DNA from: Pogostemon cablin
Taxonomy: Eukaryota; Streptophyta; Magnoliopsida; Lamiales; Lamiaceae
NCBI GenBank assembly: GCA_023678885.1
Contig: CM042985.1
Span: 21,492,465-21,556,464, forward strand
DNA: 64,000 nt
Direction: 5' to 3'
A program made the position numbers and the translations under genes. The notes under the pieces are model-generated. The model searched no databases. It was not told the origin of the DNA and worked only from the letters and a program-made list of their open reading frames with translations. Shown here piece by piece: positions 1-10,319 of this stretch; the stretch's first letter is position 1, and every line of letters starts with the position of its first letter.

Positions 1-40
1 GGAATTTAATTGTTTTACTTTGGATTTTTCTTGAAGTTGC

Positions 41-3000
41 ATGCAAACTAGGTCAAAGACGAGAGCACAAGATCTTGAATTTGATCCGGAAATTGAAGCT
101 TCTGCGAGGAAAAGAAAAGTAAAATCAAAGAATACCAAAGCACCTCCTAAAGCAATTTTAGAGGAGGAAGAAGTGCAGATTGAGAATCAGGCTATCCTAG
201 AAGAGGCTAAATCGGAGTTTGAATCAGAATCTGAGACAGAACCTGAAACAGCATCAATGGGAGAAAGAGTCGATGAGGATGACATCGTCATCCGAGAAAC
301 ATTCAAGTCCACCAATCTAGGAGGATCAGGCGTAGTTGTAGCCATTCAAGCTGATGAAACGAACGACATAAGGCCAGCCCTGATTCATATGGTGGAGAAA
401 AACCCCTTTGCCGGAGGCGTTTTTGATGAGCCCTATGGCCATCTTAAGCGTTTCAACAGCTACATGGATACAGTGAAAGCTGCTGATGCTACTAATGATA
501 GATGGAAGATGAGGCTTTTTCAGTTTTCATTGGTTGATAAGGCAATGGAGTGGTATGATAAGCTAAAGGGAGACAGTTGCTCAAACTGGACTGAGTTGCA
601 GCAGTTGTTCGTGGATCGATTTATGCCACCAGGAAAGGTTCTTTTACTGAAACAGGAGATCAATCAATTCAAGCAGCGGAGAGATGAGTCGTTTGGAGAG
701 GCTTGGGAAAGGTTTACTGATGCGTTGAGGAGATGCCCTCAGCATGGATTCAAAAAGTCTCAACTCATCAGTGTCTTCTATAATGGCCTTGACAACGAAT
801 CGAGAGTGTTGGTTGATGCTTCTGCTGGAGGAACAATCTTTGGCAAGACATCCAATGCAGTAGAGAAATTGTTTGATGATATCTCTTTGAACTCAAGGGA
901 TTGGCCATCTGAGAGGATCCGAGGGACTTATATACTTGGTAAAGTTACAAAGGTTGAAGATAAATTTTCTGAAGCTGATAAGAATGATAAGGTTGTCGCT
1001 CAATTGGAACAGATGAATAAGAACCTGATTACTCTGATATCAGGTAATAATGGGGGAGGCAACCGAGGGTCTGCTAGTGATGATGTAGTGATGAACCTTC
1101 AAGAGGTCGAGGATACTAATTGGGCTATGGGGCAGAGTCTTCAGGGTTCGAGAGCTCCTCAAAATTGGCAAGGAAATAGGTACCCTCAAGGTAATTCGAA
1201 CCAGATGAATATCCAAGGGGGAGGTCCTAATAATCAAGGAGGCAATTGGCAGAATCAGAGGCATGCGAACTTCTCTTATTCAAATCCGAATAATGCAGTT
1301 CCATATCCTCCTAATTTTGATCCTGGTGCTAAGACTGAAGAAGGGAAGTCCAGTATTGACGATGTGTTAGCAAGATACATGAAGAAGAATGATGCCGACA
1401 TAAACAAGATCAATAACTGCATTGTTCTCATGGACTCGAATATGACCAAACAGAATGAGGAAGTGAGCAAGCAGTTGAAGAATTTGTCATATAACATAGG
1501 GCAGATCTCTACTACAGTAAATCAGCAGCAAGTGCAGTTGCAGAAAGGAAAATTTCCTTCGGATACGGAAATCAACCCAAAGGAGAGTGTTAATGCGATC
1601 ACTTTGAGATCCGGAAGGCATTACGAAGGTCCAGAATTGGTACAGAATGAATCAGAACTGATGCAGAATGATACAGAACAGAAGCAGGACGAAATAGGGA
1701 CGGGACAGGGTCAATCTACCGCCGCTCGGCCACCCGCTCGGGCCGAGCCACCTCCCGCCGATGCCGAGTCGCCGCCGAGTGGGGTTCCGACCGGTTCAGT
1801 TGAGTCCTCTGGTTCGGGAGGAACCCAGCTCGGCTCAGTTCTTCCACAGCTCGGCTCGAGCGAGCCAACGAGCTGTCCTCCGGGTTTTCCAGCGCGTCCG
1901 AATTCTGTACAGAGTCAGTCTGATCTGGAAATCGCTGATAAAAAGTGGCAGAAAGCAAAGAAACTGAGAGAAACAGAAGTGGTATTCAAGAAAGACAGTT
2001 TGGGATTACCGATCACAAAGGTACCAATTCCTTTCCCTCAGAAATTCTTGTCAAAAAGCTTGGATGAGAAGTTCAGAAAGTTTGCTGATGTAATGAGGAA
2101 CATACAAATCAATATTCCTTTTTTTGAAGCTTTGGAGTCAATGCCATACTATGCAAGATTCATTAAAGAACTCATCTACAGAAAGAGAAGCTTGAACAGT
2201 GTGGAAACAGTGAACTTGACAGAAAATTACAGCTCAGTGATTCAGAAGAAGTTACCTGAAAAGTTAAAGGATCCTGGAAGCTTCATCATACCTTGTGAGA
2301 TTGGAAAAGGACAAGTGAGGAAAGCGTTATGTGATCTTGGAGCCAGTATAAATTTGATGCCCTTCTCGGTATTCAAGAAGCTTGGTTTGGGGGAGTTGAA
2401 GCCTACGTCTGTGTCTTTACAGTTAGCAGATAGATCATTGACATACCCCGAGGGAGTCATTGAAGATGTGCTAGTGAAGGTGTCGAATTTGACTTTTCCT
2501 GTGGATTTCCTTGTACTTGACATGGAGGATGAAAAGGATGGTTCGCCTCTGATCTTGGGGCGTCCATTCCTTGCAACTGGAAGGGCTCTGATTGATGTGT
2601 TCAAAGGAGAGTTGAGGCTTAGGGCTGATGATAAGGAGATTGTCTTTTCTTTGAATAAGGAGATGCAGTGGCCCACGGATCAGCAGCAGTGCAAGTCTGT
2701 GGATGTAGTGGACGCAGTGCATGATGAGAACTTTATCCTTTCTGATGCAGAGTTTGAGAATTTGTCTAATGATGCATGTATTGATTATCTTGAGAAGCTA
2801 TTTTCATTGGGCAATGCTAGTGTGAATTGGAATAAGAGGTCCACTGTTGAAGTGAGGATGAAGCCTACTGCTAAGGAAGAGAAGCAAAAGAGCCAAAGCA
2901 TTGAGGTGGTAGAGGAGATCGCAGGACCAGACATATCTCTTACTTTTCCTACTACTAATTCTAATGTGATATTTGATAATCTTTTAGTTGCAGTAAAGAT

Positions 3001-3280
3001 GGATGATCCATATCTGAAGCCTCCGAACATACCTCCGGATTTTTATTCTTATATTGATGTTGAAAATTCTAACTTGTTTGATCCTTGTTTTGCTACACAG
3101 GTTGAGCCTACAATTGAGTGGAGGATTGACAAGAAGGACTCAAGACAGTCATGGGAGGAAAAGAATTCAAAGGATCATGTTGGAGTGATAAAGAAGGGTG
3201 AGATGATTGGTGAAGTAAATAAGAGAGGAAAGAAGTACCTTAAGGTACGAATGCGAGAGAGATGTCCTCCGATCCAGTAG
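41..3280 (+). CDS. Athila-type gag-protease polyprotein, intact ORF, no RT or integrase
   Basis: An uninterrupted ORF of 1079 codons. Residues 1-90 are charged and acidic. Residues about 110-250 form the retrotransposon gag (capsid) core, with AMEWYDKL near residue 168, FVDRFMPPGK near 191 and ERFTDALRRCPQHGF near 223. Residues about 370-430 are Gln/Asn/Gly-rich (nucleocapsid-like) but show no CCHC knuckle. A Pro/Gly/Ser-rich, GC-rich linker covers about 555-630. Residues about 745-860 are a retropepsin-like aspartic protease with the active-site motif DLGAS near 765 and ILGRPFL near 840. DLGAS in place of DTGA/DSGA is, as far as I recall, common in plant Athila proteins. The C-terminal 200 residues do not resemble RT. 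The protein would assemble particles and cleave itself but cannot copy RNA; trans-supply is inferred. The start is the first ATG after an AT-rich leader. Freedom from stops contrasts with every other retroelement in the window and suggests a younger insertion. Confidence 0.85.
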   Translation: MQTRSKTRAQDLEFDPEIEASARKRKVKSKNTKAPPKAILEEEEVQIENQAILEEAKSEFESESETEPETASMGERVDEDDIVIRETFKSTNLGGSGVVVAIQADETNDIRPALIHMVEKNPFAGGVFDEPYGHLKRFNSYMDTVKAADATNDRWKMRLFQFSLVDKAMEWYDKLKGDSCSNWTELQQLFVDRFMPPGKVLLLKQEINQFKQRRDESFGEAWERFTDALRRCPQHGFKKSQLISVFYNGLDNESRVLVDASAGGTIFGKTSNAVEKLFDDISLNSRDWPSERIRGTYILGKVTKVEDKFSEADKNDKVVAQLEQMNKNLITLISGNNGGGNRGSASDDVVMNLQEVEDTNWAMGQSLQGSRAPQNWQGNRYPQGNSNQMNIQGGGPNNQGGNWQNQRHANFSYSNPNNAVPYPPNFDPGAKTEEGKSSIDDVLARYMKKNDADINKINNCIVLMDSNMTKQNEEVSKQLKNLSYNIGQISTTVNQQQVQLQKGKFPSDTEINPKESVNAITLRSGRHYEGPELVQNESELMQNDTEQKQDEIGTGQGQSTAARPPARAEPPPADAESPPSGVPTGSVESSGSGGTQLGSVLPQLGSSEPTSCPPGFPARPNSVQSQSDLEIADKKWQKAKKLRETEVVFKKDSLGLPITKVPIPFPQKFLSKSLDEKFRKFADVMRNIQINIPFFEALESMPYYARFIKELIYRKRSLNSVETVNLTENYSSVIQKKLPEKLKDPGSFIIPCEIGKGQVRKALCDLGASINLMPFSVFKKLGLGELKPTSVSLQLADRSLTYPEGVIEDVLVKVSNLTFPVDFLVLDMEDEKDGSPLILGRPFLATGRALIDVFKGELRLRADDKEIVFSLNKEMQWPTDQQQCKSVDVVDAVHDENFILSDAEFENLSNDACIDYLEKLFSLGNASVNWNKRSTVEVRMKPTAKEEKQKSQSIEVVEEIAGPDISLTFPTTNSNVIFDNLLVAVKMDDPYLKPPNIPPDFYSYIDVENSNLFDPCFATQVEPTIEWRIDKKDSRQSWEEKNSKDHVGVIKKGEMIGEVNKRGKKYLKVRMRERCPPIQ

Positions 3281-4890
3281 TTGAAAAGAGGTATCCCGTC
3301 GTGACTCTCCGACGTTAAACATGAGCGCTTGTTGGGGGTTGTCCCTTCCGTTTTATTGCTTTTATATGTCTGTGTTGGTGTAGGAGTTTTATTAGGTGTT
3401 GCTTGACTACGGTATATACTTCTTTGCAAACTTAGTTTCTCACTTCGTTTAATCTAAGTTTGGGGGGGTAACGTAACGTACATACCTTGTCTTGCAGTGT
3501 CGAAATAGAATTTTTACATTGTGTTGTTGCTTGGAGAGTCGATTTTTTGCGGATTCTTAATATTTTTGATTTATTTGAGAATATTGAGGGTTTGATTTTT
3601 TGCGATTTTTCAGGTATCGTGTTTTGTGGTGTTTATTGTTTGTTTTGTGTTAATCCTAGTGTCGGTGTAGTCGATTTATGGTTCTCTAGGATGATTTCTG
3701 ATTTTTTTTATGGCACTTGATTATATGTGTGATTGTGTTTGAGAAGCAGTGTGAGATTGTGCTTGGATATTGAGATACTTGAAATTTATTTATGTGCATG
3801 AAAGATTAGCTATGTAGCTTGATTAGGATTGCTCGTTCATTCCTATAGCCATGTGAGATTTTGAGCCTTTTGAAATCATGACAAATTGCATGATTTAATT
3901 TATTCTTGTGAGTGTCGTTCATACACACGTATTCTAGAACTTGGCTTTGTATCTTGCTTGAAGCTACGTGCTTAATTAAATGATAGGAAATTATCTTAGG
4001 CCATCTTTGTTATTTATTAGTCACTAGCCAAATTATTATCCTACCTATTGAAATTATCCGTAGTTAACCCTTTTGAGCCTAAAAGCCTTATTTTTGTGAA
4101 AGCCTACATGTTAAGCCAATTGATCCCTTTGTTATCCTTTAAAAATCCCTACCTAGTAGAGAGTTAAAGGAGTCAAGTTGGTATCTTGTGATGAAGAATA
4201 TAAGGAGAAATAAGTTGGAAGTGATGAAAATTGTGAAAAGAGTGGTTAAATTATTGCATAAAGGGGTAGTGCCCGAAACTGGTACCCCATGAAAAGGGTA
4301 GTGCCTGAAACTGGTACCCTTATTTGAAAAAAAAAAAATTCAAGTATGGATGTGGTGTTCAAAAGTGAAGGAGGAATCAAATTGCAAGAAGCATTGAAGA
4401 GCGTTGAAGAAGAAAGAAGAAAGTAAAGTTGTTTGTTGAAAAGCTGTAAGTCTTCTTTGATTCTCTACTAGTGATTGAGTCACGATATCCATATATTTTC
4501 TACCTTTACCAAAGAGCCAACATTACAACCTAATGCAAGACCTTTGTGATCCTATTGTCGAAATTATTCCTTTAGTCGAGAGTTGAGATGATTGCCAAGC
4601 TTATGGTTACGCGTGTGTTTGGATTGATTATGAGTGTAAACACCATACCCTAAAGTGTATATCTCGCACTTGAGTGTTGAGCGTAAATACTACCCGTGAG
4701 AATGGGTGGATGAGCATTCCGAAAAGGTGAATTAGTTGATTTGAATTGTATGTTTTTAAATGGATGGTTATCTTGAATCCAAAGTATGATATTTAAATTG
4801 CTATATTGTCTTGAATGTTTTTCTGCTGTGAAAATTCCTCTCAATTAATCTATTGGTTTTTGATGTTGTTGCCTCAGGACGAGCAACAGG
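3281..4890 (+). other. Non-coding spacer of the Athila-like element
   Basis: Between the ORF stop and the polypurine tract lie 1.6 kb of T/A-rich sequence with no convincing ORF. Positions about 3309-3337 resemble the post-pol sequence of Athila elements. A second G-run (AAGTTTGGGGGGG, about 3456-3468) resembles the true polypurine tract. A short direct duplication of GGTAGTGCC...GAAACTGGTACCC occurs at about 4263-4320. No envelope-like ORF is present. Confidence 0.6.
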
Positions 4891-4904
4891 TAAGTTTGGG
4901 GGTT
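4891..4904 (+). other. Polypurine tract of the Athila-like element
   Basis: TAAGTTTGGGGGTTT directly precedes the TGTTGAG that begins the LTR. This G-rich tract is the expected plus-strand primer site and fixes the 5' edge of the 3' LTR. Confidence 0.65.
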
Positions 4905-6481
4905 TGTTGAGAGTGGAATTTCACGCATTTTATGTGTGCACATTACACCGTTTTGCTTAGAAAATTGATCATTTTTTGCATGGAATTGTGTATGTTTAAG
5001 TATTTACACGATTTTAAGGCTATTAAGGTGTTTTTGTGAGTTTCGAAGGCAGGAAACAGGGTAAAACAGGGCAGGATCGGAAGAGGAGCAAAACGGACCC
5101 GGAACGGCCCAGCTCGGGAGCAGCTCGGCGAGCCGCTCGAGCCGAGCTGGGTGCCGAGCGGAGGTAAACGGTGCCGAGTGGGGTCCCACTTGGACCCCAG
5201 TGACGTGGCCAATGACGTGGCAGGCCGCTCGGCTGGGTCCAGACCCAGCTCGAGCCGAGCTGGGTGCCGAGCGGCCCAGTTCAGAGCCCAGACGGGGCCT
5301 GTTCGATTCAACACTGTATAAATACCTTCCAGACGCGATTCTGAAGCAGATTCGTCGCGAAAACAGCCCTGCATCCATCTTAGAAACAATTAGGGAGATC
5401 GAGACGTCAATCGGAGAGAGCCCAGCCATAAACCATCATCAATCCACACTCCTTTCACACCCATATCAGATCACAATCTGATTTCATCTTCCATCCAATT
5501 CCACAAGGGTTTCAAGTGCTAATTGAGGGAAAATCAAGCAATTGAAGAGACGGAGAAGGAACGTGAGATTGCTCCTACACTAGGGTTTCACAATTCCTAT
5601 CTATTCCTTTCTATTACTTTGATTATTGTTATGAATTGCTTAGCCATGAGGATTGCTTGTAATCTCATGGGCTAATTTCCTATACAGTTCTAGGGTTTGA
5701 TGGATTGATTTAATTGATTAGGGGATTTAGACCAAAGATTGGGATTTTATGCAGTTGAGCTTTTGATTTTACTTATTTTACTAAGACATGTTAATCTGCT
5801 TCGTAACGTCTTCATAATATATTCATGACATCCGCTATAATGCTTGGATTACTGTGTTAGCTTGTGTGCGTTCATGATTGGTATTGTCTATCTGTCAGAG
5901 ATTAGAGTAGCTCCGCTATAAGCACTTTAATTTCATGAACTGGTTAATCAAATACTTGATTAGTTTAGTGGAACAATCCAATTAGACAATCAAGTAGGAA
6001 GTGAATAGAACCTTGTAGTAATTCCAGAAAATATCTTGTTAGTCGAACTTACCATCCGGAGGTATTGTTGTTCGCTGGATTAGTATCTAGGAATAAGGCT
6101 TGGTAATATTTGCGCACCTTAGGATTTAAACCAGATTAAACTGTTAGCTTTGAATCGAATCATATTCGGTGGGATAACAGGGATATGTGGTGTATTTTCA
6201 GTAAAACTGCATGAATGAACAATCGTAAGTTTAATAACCCAAATTAATTGGTCAATACCTGATACCTTAGAACTGTTTGTTATATCTTGATTAGACACTT
6301 GCTTTTATTTTTCCTTGCTTTTAATTAATTCAGTTATTTAATATTTCGTTATTTAGATTAATTCAAAACAAAACATTGGAAATTGGTTACTCAATTCTGA
6401 TTAATTAGTAATTTATAGAATAAATAAATAATTAGTTGTCTTAGCGGGATCGATAATTTAACTTGGGTACTTGTTGCTACA
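4905..6481 (+). repeat. 3' LTR of the Athila-like element
   Basis: Begins TGTTGAGAGTGG after the polypurine tract and probably ends TTGCTACA, giving about 1577 bp, in the size range of Athila LTRs. A TATA-like stretch (TGTATAAATACC, about 5315-5326) sits after a GC-rich palindromic block at 5100-5290 and may be the U3 promoter. The 3' edge is inferred from the terminal CA and from the start of a different element; no partner LTR is in the window to confirm it. Confidence 0.65.
5096..5283 (+). repeat. GC-rich inverted and direct repeats in the Athila-like LTR
   Basis: The motifs CCGAGCTGGGTGCCGAGCGG and GCTCGG recur in both orientations. A perfect inverted repeat, GCTGGGTC-CA-GACCCAGC, lies at 5232-5249. 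The block is far richer in GC than the rest of the LTR and lies just upstream of the TATA-like motif. Confidence 0.7.
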
Positions 6482-6575
6482 ATTGGCATCCTTATACTTG
6501 AGGATTAAATTATAGTGCATAGAAAAAGCCTATCATGCATCAAAGCCTCCAGAGTTTCATACTGAAAAGGTTGGA

Positions 6576-7500
6576 ATGGTTACAAGAAGTATTCCCGAAG
6601 GCTCCGTAGAGGCAAACCATATGGTGGGGATTACTCCCAACAAGCCGTTGCACGGAGATAATAGTGGTGAAAATATTTCTGCTTGCTCAACTCCTCGTTC
6701 AATGCCAAGCTCGCCATCTGCTTCAGCTGTAGCTGCAGTGATGACAACAAATGTTATGACCATTAAGGAACAACTTGCAAGTATGATGAGAGCCATTGAA
6801 GGAATCAACAAGCATATGGAAGCTCAAGACGTAAAGATCTCCGTACTTATGAAGAAAATAGATAGTGCGGAGACAAGCCATGCAAATAAGAAACAAGTTG
6901 AGGATGAGCATGAGGAGGAAGACTCGACGAAACATCATCCACTTGAAAAGAAGCAAGTTGAGGAAAAAGTGGAAGTTTCAGCTAACGGAATGCTTCATAT
7001 CAACCAATTGAAAAATATCATGATAGAGACGATAAAAGAAAAGTTTGAAGGGAGTTTCAAATCTTTTGTTGCCTACAAAAAGCCACATACAAAGAGAATT
7101 GACAACTTGAAGATGCTAGCTGACTACCAACCTCCAAGGTTCCAACAATTTGATGGCAAAGGCAACCCAAAACAGTATGTGGCACACTTTGTTGAGACAT
7201 GCAATGATGTTGGGACCTCCAGAGATAACATGGTGAGACAATTCGTCCGATCTCTAAAAGAAAATACCTTCGATTGGTACATCAACTTGGAATCGGACTC
7301 CATTGACAGTTAGGGGCAAATGGAAACAGAATTCCTTAATCATTTCTATAGCACGCGAAGAACTGTTAGCATGATGGAGCTAACAAATACTCAGCAAAGT
7401 GATGAAGAATATATCCTCGATTACATCAACAGATAGAGGAGCCTAAGCCTCAATTGCAAGGAAAATTTGTCAGCAGCTTCAGCTATTGAAATGTGCATTC
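6576..7500 (+). pseudogene. gypsy gag pseudogene, 5' part
   Basis: The open part (6576-7313, 245 codons) carries a coiled, charged N-terminal region with KKQVE repeats (residues about 95-140) and then the gag core YQPPRFQQFDGKGNPKQYVAHF (about residues 186-207) and FVRSLKENTFDWY (about 222-234). The frame continues after an in-frame TAG at 7311 (ETEFLNHFYSTRRTVSMMEL) and a second TAG near 7435. Both replace positions where the family normally has Trp, so both fit TGG to TAG changes. At 7500 the gag is cut by the copia-A 5' LTR and resumes at 15758. Confidence 0.8.
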
Positions 7501-8892
7501 TGTTGGATTGTATACTAAAAGTCTAGCTTTTTGTATGAACAATGTTATAACAATTAATTTGAAATGAGAATCATATGATCAAATGATTGCATCTTATAAT
7601 TTATTTATATGTTCGATGCAATAGTCCACTTACTTTATACTGTAGATAATATGTTGTGCGACAACACGCGGAAGATCATATTATCGGTTTCCTTATAAAG
7701 TATAAACAGATGCTCACAACCGAGATAGACGGGGACTCTCTATCGGGATGGTTGTAGTGTGGTTTGGTATTAGCTTGTCTTGGCTATAGAATCACATTAG
7801 TGCACTTGTGTGTATTGAGCAGGACCGCTTGAGATCGTTCTACTTATACTGACTTATAGGAGAACTTGATCTCAGTTATTATGGAAGTTTGTGCTCTTAA
7901 TCCCTATACAATATCCTCGACACGTAGGGCAGTATGTATTTCTTTGATTCATCAATTGGTGAGATTTACATGTAATTAAATCAACAAACTCGATGAGTTG
8001 GGAAATAATGCTGTCTCTATGGTGTGCTGTTGATTGTAGAAGGAATCCGTGTCCGTCATAGGTTGATGATGTCCCCTTGAGGAGCTCATAAGGATTATCA
8101 TGTAAACCCTGCAGGTGGAATTTATTCCAACATGATAATGAGGTTGAGTGGTACTACTCTTAGATGAGATATTAATTAATTGAGTTGTCAGTAACTTAAA
8201 TTAATTAATGGACATTGTATATCTTAAACATGGGGAGACTAACGGGCGCATAATAAGAAGGAGCCCAAAACGTAATTTTGGGATTGGTACGGTAGTGCAA
8301 TAATAATATTTTAGTGGAATATATTATTATTATTGGACTTAAGTATGAGCTTTGGGCTAAGCTTGGATACTTAAGCCCAATGGAGGCCCAACCCAATTTC
8401 TCCTCCTGGTCCCTGCTGTAGCCCATGTATATAAGTCACCTCAACTTATCTGGAACCCTAATCTAATCTAATTGATTATTCACGTGTGATGAGGGTTGAG
8501 AGCAGATTGAGGAGGTCTCGTAGATCGTCGCCCACACGACGTCGAGATCGGACTTGGGACATACAGCAGAAGATCAGAAGGTAGTTTGCTGCTGCTGTCA
8601 GCGACGTTGCAAAATTTTTATAAATTCGTAAAGTGATCATAATTTGATGATCAATATACTGACGGAAATCTGTCGAAGAGAGGATCGTCTAAACGCAAAG
8701 ATCACTCAATTACAATATCAGACGAGGAAGTTATGGCCATTCTCGTGGGACTGCGCAGGCTGCCTGCAAGAATTAATCTTCATCAACATACCCTGGTGAA
8801 CGGTAATCGTTTCTATGATTTATTACTTCCGCTGTGTTAGAAACGCATGGTATGCTAACGGTTCACGTTAACCAAATGATCAAATACCAACA
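7501..8892 (+). repeat. 5' LTR of copia-A
   Basis: Begins TGTTGGATTGTATAC and ends ATACCAACA. TATA-like motif ATGTATATAAGTC at about 8425-8437. A minus-strand ORF of 73 codons (8205-8426) recurs in the other LTR copies only because the LTR sequence is shared; it has no sign of being a gene. Confidence 0.93.
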
Positions 8893-8894
8893 AT

Positions 8895-8906
8895 TGGTAT
8901 CAGAGC
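8895..8906 (+). other. Primer binding site of copia-A (tRNA-iMet type)
   Basis: TGGTATCAGAGC, two bases after the LTR end, is the standard primer site complementary to the 3' end of plant initiator tRNA-Met in Ty1/copia elements. Confidence 0.93.
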
Positions 8907-9182
8907 TTCGGTTTCGTGGTGAAGCGTGACACGTTAGACTAGGGTTTATGTGGTTAATTTTTCGAAATTAGGATCGCATGTTTAGGGTTTTGGTTTTACT
9001 GCGCAAACCATGATATCCCTATGTGAAATATACCCTATATCATATCTGTTCGTTGATGGTTGTGTGTGAGAGGATTCGACGAAAACTGTTCGTCAATTTC
9101 ACATGGAAGGAAGAAATTGAGAGAAAATCCAGCACAGTGATATTGCAGAGGCAATAACCAGAGTTTCAACCGTCGGATCAGG

Positions 9183-9430
9183 CTGAATTTTGGTCAGTAC
9201 GTTCGAATTTTGTGGATGTACATTCTGAACGGTGAGATTGTATTTGGAGCTTTGCATTGTCGGAAATACGCCGAAAACAGAAGCAGTTTTTTGGGCGATT
9301 TTGTTCTGCGCAGTCGAGGGAAAAGAGCTGTTTCTCACAATCTAACCGTTGGATCGACCTGTAATTTGGACAGCATGTTCAAAACTCACAGGCGTAGATT
9401 CTGGACGGTGGAGATTGGATTCCCAAGTTC
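9183..9430 (+). repeat. copia-A leader repeat, one 176-bp unit plus a partial second
   Basis: The phrase CTGNATTTTGGNCAG starts at 9183 and returns at 9359, a 176-bp period. The second unit is truncated. The second family member (61373 onward) holds three full units of the same sequence at 176-177 bp spacing. An ORF across it (9210-9434) is a by-product of the repeat. Confidence 0.8.
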
Positions 9431-9524
9431 CTAAAGTTGCGAACCCTAAACGACAATTGGTGTAGTTTGATGTTGCGCGTTGGGCTGAACTTGGTTCCGT
9501 GCAAGTAGGCCCTTGGACGAGCGG

Positions 9525-9915
9525 ATTTGCATCAGGTTCGATCGATGCTGCACCATGTTCGAGTAGATTTTCATCAGGTTTGATTGGTCTGCATCAGGTT
9601 CGATCGATGCTGTACTAGGTTCGAACAGATTTGCATCAGGTTCGATTGGTCTGCATCAGGTTCGATCGATGCTGCACCAGGTTCGAACGGATTTGCATCA
9701 GGTTCGATTGGTCTGCATCAGGTTCGATCGATGCTGCACCAAGTTCGAGCGAATTTGCATCAGGTTTGATTGGTCTGCATCAGGTTTGATCAATGCTGCA
9801 CCAGGTTCGAGCGGATTCACATCAGGTTCGATTGGTCTGCATCAGGTTTGATCAACTCTGCACCAGGTTCTAGCGGGTTTGCATCAAGTTCGACTGGTCT
9901 GCATCAGGTTCCGCG
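9525..9915 (+). repeat. 62-bp minisatellite in the copia-A leader
   Basis: About six copies of a ~62-bp unit, itself built from three ~20-bp sub-repeats: GCATCAGGTTCGATTGGTCT, GCATCAGGTTCGATCGATGCT and GCACCAGGTTCGAGCGGATTT-like. The ORFs at 9584-9769, 9669-9851 and 9770-10006 are read from this repeat in different frames and are not genes. The block is absent from the same place in the copy at 59667. Confidence 0.9.
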
Positions 9916-10319
9916 TGAGTCTTCACAATATGATCGAACAGGATGCCAGAGTGGTGGAGCAAGCTGCGGGGAGGTCGATCCCCATCGCAGTTGTCCGCAT
10001 TCGTAATTGGTGGCGAACAATCGAATTCGCTGTTATATAACTATTATAATTGATTTATTAATTGATTATTGTTATATATGTATGCATGATTCTCTATGAT
10101 TTATTGCCTTAAATAGAAGCATGCTAGATTGCGTATTATATTTGGTATATTATATGCATGTATGTTGGAGTGTTGATCAAGTCAACTTATTTTTGGTAAT
10201 TTATTTCCTTATATATAACTGCTATAATTGTTTTATTGGACAATTATTGTTATATATTTGGAAGTATGAGCATGCTAGGTTGCGTATTTTATTTTTAAAT
10301 ATTATATGCATGTAAAAAC

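Larger units (their letters stand above)
1..6481 (+). mobile_element. Athila-like Ty3/gypsy element, 3' part, gag-protease only
   Basis: The segment reads in order: gag-protease ORF, non-coding spacer, polypurine tract, 3' LTR. The 5' LTR and primer site lie before the window. The gag core, the DLGAS protease motif and the short sequence after the ORF (CGACGTTAAAC followed by AGCGCTTGTTGGG, about 3309-3337) match my memory of Athila elements, where the latter follows the pol end. Reverse transcriptase, RNase H and integrase are absent between protease and LTR, so the element looks like a non-autonomous internal-deletion form. Its target duplication cannot be checked because the 5' end is missing. 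Confidence 0.8.

Noticed and set aside
4943..5481. ORFs of 148, 141 and 93 codons across 4943-5481 on both strands
   Set aside because: Arg/Pro/Ser-rich readings of the palindromic GC block inside the LTR.
8205..8426. 73-codon minus-strand ORF repeated at 15066-15287 and 60371-60592
   Set aside because: Conserved only because it lies in the copia-A LTR; the substitutions between copies show no sign of protein constraint.
9584..10006. Three overlapping ORFs with CIRFDRCC/SASGSIDAAPGS-type repeats
   Set aside because: They are different frames of the 62-bp minisatellite; 62 is not a multiple of three, so the frames rotate. No start context or homology.
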